A stretch of DNA of 7,473 bases from positions 1 to 7,473 of the forward strand of contig CAJJNP010000165.1 in NCBI GenBank assembly GCA_905193145.1. The letters run 5' to 3'. A program made the position numbers and the translations under genes. The stretch's first letter is position 1, and each line of letters begins with the position of its first letter. The stretch is from an uncultured Odoribacter sp. GTDB lineage: Bacteria; Bacteroidota; Bacteroidia; Bacteroidales; Marinifilaceae. This document shows positions 5,825 to 7,473 of this stretch, piece after piece. The notes beneath the pieces are model-generated. The model ran no database searches and was not told the DNA's origin. It saw nothing but the letters and a program-made list of their open reading frames with translations.

Positions 5825-5887
5825 ATGAAGAAATTATTTCTTGTTAGTACCACATGGCTACTGTGTACTCTTTTCGGATACGGATAG
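5825..5887 (+). pseudogene. Orphan signal-peptide-like frame, likely gene remnant
   Basis: ATG 5825 opens a 20-residue frame, MKKLFLVSTTWLLCTLFGYG, followed by TAG. The start (Met-Lys-Lys, hydrophobic core, Cys14, small residues) has the form of a secretion or lipoprotein signal peptide, but no mature protein follows in any frame up to the hairpin at 5941. It is probably the surviving 5' end of a deleted exported-protein gene. A chance frame or a real micropeptide cannot be excluded. Confidence 0.35.
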
Positions 5888-5940
5888 AGTATCGAAAGTC
5901 GATACACCTATTGGTTAATCTATCGAATCGTTCTCTTTCA

Positions 5941-5987
5941 CCGTGGTATGAATTGTCTTCTGATTCAGGAGACAATTCATACCACGG
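5941..5987. terminator. Large near-perfect hairpin between convergent genes
   Basis: Bases 5941-5962 pair with 5966-5987: 22 base pairs with one G-T wobble (5959 with 5969) around a 3-nt ATT loop. The outer 18 bp, from CCGTGGTATG to CATACCACGG, are exact. Position (after the transporter gene and before the end of the minus-strand operon) suggests termination or 3'-end protection. However, no T-run follows on either strand, so this is not a textbook intrinsic terminator; a small mobile palindrome is the alternative. Confidence 0.5.
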
Positions 5988-6100
5988 AATGGGTCTTTAA
6001 TAAAAGCAATCTGAAACGGTTTAAATAATTTGCCAATACAATCTAAATGCTATATCAGTCGATTCTTAAAAATAACTTTCAAAAGAATGCCGAGTAATAT

Positions 6101-6787
6101 TTAGACAGGCTCTTGGAAAATTTTATTTTCCCTAAAAAATTTGGTTACCTGTTCCAATCCTTTTGCATAACGTTCTCTGTTTTGCTCGGACAGTGGATAG
6201 TCTTTGGCCGGAAGAACGGGAAATACTTTTACCGGAAAGTCCGTTGCTTCATAAATTTTGCCGCAGATACTGATAAATGCTTTGCCGTCTACCGGTTGGT
6301 AAAATGGGGGAAAGTTTTGTTGTCCGATGCGTCTGGGTTCGGCAGCCTGCAGAAAATCGGCATTACTTTCATAGAAACCCAATTTCTGAAGCCAGTAGTT
6401 TGTTTGTAAGGACATGGCCAATACACATTTTATCGAAGGATTTTCTGATAAAATCCATTTGATGTGTTCGATGCCTTTTGCTGCTTTTTCTTCCGGGATG
6501 AATGTTCTTTTTCCCTTGGGTGCAGCTTCCACTTCATCATTGCACAGATTGGTTATATATACATCTTCCGGTGTCAGTTGATGGTCGGTAAGTTCCATTA
6601 TATAATCAAACAGATTGCGCGATTCTACATTTCTACTTCGTTCTCCATGATCTTCCGGAAAATTACGGAAGTAATAATCGGCAAACATGGCATATTTGGC
6701 TACTGTTTCGGACCATTGCAGATTTGAATCTTCTCCTACTACAAGTATTTGAGGTGTATTTATGGCTTTCCAGTCTTTGGTTCTCAT
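6101..6787 (-). CDS. Uncharacterised Bacteroidetes protein, possible uracil-DNA glycosylase-like fold
   Basis: A 228-residue soluble protein with no signal peptide. I recall related hypothetical proteins in Bacteroidetes but no named function. Conserved-looking blocks in order: ILVVGEDSNLQWSE (14-27), VYITNLCND (76-84), CVLAMSLQTNYWLQKLGF (121-138) and VFPVLPAKDYPL (188-199). Strand-GExx near the start, a strand-TNLxN, a strand with a following helix, and a late strand-Pro loop parallel the layout of uracil-DNA glycosylase superfamily proteins (motif 1, Asn strand, G-A helix, HP loop). The HPS-type motif itself is not present, so glycosylase activity is doubtful. The start codon lies 48 nt after the DUF3795 gene, so the two are probably co-transcribed; an inverted repeat (GACGAT 6815-6820, ATCGTC 6830-6835) sits in that gap. 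Confidence 0.85.
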   Translation of the reverse strand: MRTKDWKAINTPQILVVGEDSNLQWSETVAKYAMFADYYFRNFPEDHGERSRNVESRNLFDYIMELTDHQLTPEDVYITNLCNDEVEAAPKGKRTFIPEEKAAKGIEHIKWILSENPSIKCVLAMSLQTNYWLQKLGFYESNADFLQAAEPRRIGQQNFPPFYQPVDGKAFISICGKIYEATDFPVKVFPVLPAKDYPLSEQNRERYAKGLEQVTKFFRENKIFQEPV

Positions 6788-6835
6788 AGTTGTTTTTCTG
6801 TTTTTATTATGTCGGACGATGATTGATGTATCGTC

Positions 6836-7171
6836 TTATTGTTTTAAATTTTCTTTTGCTGCAGGTGCATGCTGAAAAATGGAACCTACTATCTGGCAAG
6901 TATCCAATTCCATACAGTCACCACAAGTGTTGAATCCTTTCTTTTGTACGCACTTTCGGATTTCGCAATACTCGCTGCAATATGCAAATTTCGCTCCGTC
7001 TGCACGGCAACCCATGCAATTTATGGTTGCTGCCGTAATCTCCGGAGCATTATTCATCACACTCCATTTCCGGGCAGTTTTTTCTTTTAATTCATTGTCA
7101 TTTTCGACAGTGGCTATACGGGCATCACAACTTTCGCAATCTAATCCGCAACATGCTATTAATTGTTTCAT
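6836..7171 (-). CDS. DUF3795 cysteine-rich protein
   Basis: A 111-residue soluble protein of the DUF3795 family, common in anaerobes; biochemical role unknown. It has twelve cysteines, at 7, 8, 12, 15, 52, 55, 65, 69, 74, 83, 86 and 92. They fall in the blocks CCGLDCESCDA (7-17), CMGCRADG (52-59), YCSEYCEIRKC (64-74) and CGDCMELDTC (83-92). The spacing suggests metal binding, zinc or an iron-sulfur cluster (inference). Length is normal and all blocks are intact. First gene of a likely two-gene minus-strand operon with the 228-residue protein, with a -7 promoter element about 60 bp upstream. Confidence 0.9.
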   Translation of the reverse strand: MKQLIACCGLDCESCDARIATVENDNELKEKTARKWSVMNNAPEITAATINCMGCRADGAKFAYCSEYCEIRKCVQKKGFNTCGDCMELDTCQIVGSIFQHAPAAKENLKQ

Positions 7172-7229
7172 GATTTAAACAAATTCTTATCCTTTTATTT
7201 GTTCAACTCTTTTGGGATAAGCCTTGTTG

Positions 7230-7237
7230 CAAAGATA
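7230..7237 (-). promoter_or_regulatory. -7 element of the DUF3795 operon promoter
   Basis: On the minus strand 7237-7230 reads TATCTTTG followed by CAACAAGG, an exact -7 box. The -33 region has only ATG where TTG is expected (7261-7259, 21-nt spacing). Transcription would begin near 7223, giving a leader of about 50 nt. Confidence 0.6.
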
Positions 7238-7336
7238 ACGATTAATTAAAGAGCCGGTCATGATAATCTTAATTTTTTCAATGTTTTGTGAATATAGTCA
7301 TTATATATGAAAAAGTAATCTTCTTTTTGCGCCTTC

Positions 7337-7400
7337 ACAACATCCGGATGTTGTAATCCAAGACATCCGGATGTTATTAGTTACAACACCCGGATGTTGT
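7337..7400. repeat. Three phased palindromes built on ACATCCGGATGT
   Basis: Unit 1 (7337-7354) is a perfect 18-bp palindrome, ACAACATCCGGATGTTGT. Unit 2 (7363-7374) keeps the 12-bp core. Unit 3 (7383-7400) is unit 1 with a single change (C at 7389). The centres are at 7345.5, 7368.5 and 7391.5, exactly 23 bp apart. The linkers between units differ, so this is not a simple tandem duplication. It lies about 100 bp upstream of the DUF3795 promoter and at an unknown distance from whatever gene follows the window. No gene is seen from 7401 to 7473. Confidence 0.85.
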
Positions 7401-7473
7401 GTGTACAAAGAATATATCTTGATGTGTACTGGATTTAGTTGACAACTTCGATTGTTATTACTGTATTCGTTCA

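Larger units (their letters stand above)
5785..6100. other. Intergenic region between convergent genes
   Basis: Beyond the two items listed separately (a signal-peptide-like frame and a large hairpin), this region shows a small perfect stem at 5889-5905 (GTATCGA, loop AAG, TCGATAC) and a further TATCGA at 5921. No other gene, RNA gene or promoter could be supported. The base composition is strongly AT-rich after 6000. Confidence 0.6.

Noticed and set aside
5530..5907. 125-residue minus-strand frame across the transporter 3' end
   Set aside because: Most of it is antisense to the second membrane half of the transporter, with no promoter and no recognisable domain.
6113..6727. Several plus-strand frames opposite the 228-residue protein gene
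   Set aside because: They are Phe/Cys-rich translations typical of antisense shadows and have no promoters.
7337..7400. CRISPR-like array
   Set aside because: The units are self-palindromes of 12-18 bp with linkers of only 8 bp and no spacer-length unique segments, and there are no cas genes.

Overview
The window looks like chromosomal DNA of a Bacteroides-type gut bacterium. Four lines of evidence agree. The DNA is AT-rich. At least five gene starts are preceded by the Bacteroidetes sigma factor -7 element TAnnTTTG, three of them with a well-placed -33 TTG. Shine-Dalgarno sequences are essentially absent. The proteins (KdgK, KdgA, an S23p four-helix-bundle protein, a DUF6686-like protein, an AspT/YidE-type transporter, a DUF3795 protein) are typical of that group. 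The species cannot be fixed from the sequence alone.

Left third (1-2530): a promoter with a structured 140-nt leader drives kdgK (2-keto-3-deoxygluconate kinase) and then kdgA (KDPG/KHG aldolase). Together these phosphorylate KDG from uronic acid breakdown and split KDPG into pyruvate and glyceraldehyde 3-phosphate. A stand-alone gene for an S23p (23S rRNA intervening-sequence type) four-helix-bundle protein sits between them. Its flanks are inverted repeats, each with three copies of ACGATT, and almost no sequence lies between the repeats and the neighbouring genes, so it looks like an inserted cassette. Three consecutive hairpins end the operon.

Middle (2530-4185): two small predicted membrane proteins on the minus strand, a Cys-containing DUF6686-like protein on the plus strand, and a decayed cation diffusion facilitator (CDF) gene. 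The CDF remnant has lost its N-terminus, and an internal deletion leaves its two surviving parts in different frames.

Right half (4186-7473): a complete 532-residue AspT/YidE/YbjL-type transporter with its own promoter; a 316-bp gap with an orphan signal-peptide-like reading frame and a near-perfect 22-bp hairpin; and a minus-strand pair consisting of a Cys-rich DUF3795 protein and an uncharacterised 228-residue protein with loose similarity in layout to the uracil-DNA glycosylase fold. Beyond that pair lie three palindromes built on ACATCCGGATGT whose centres are exactly 23 bp apart.

The points most worth following up are the inverted-repeat S23p cassette inside the kdg operon and the phased palindrome array at the right edge. 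The rest is ordinary Bacteroides chromosome with some gene decay.
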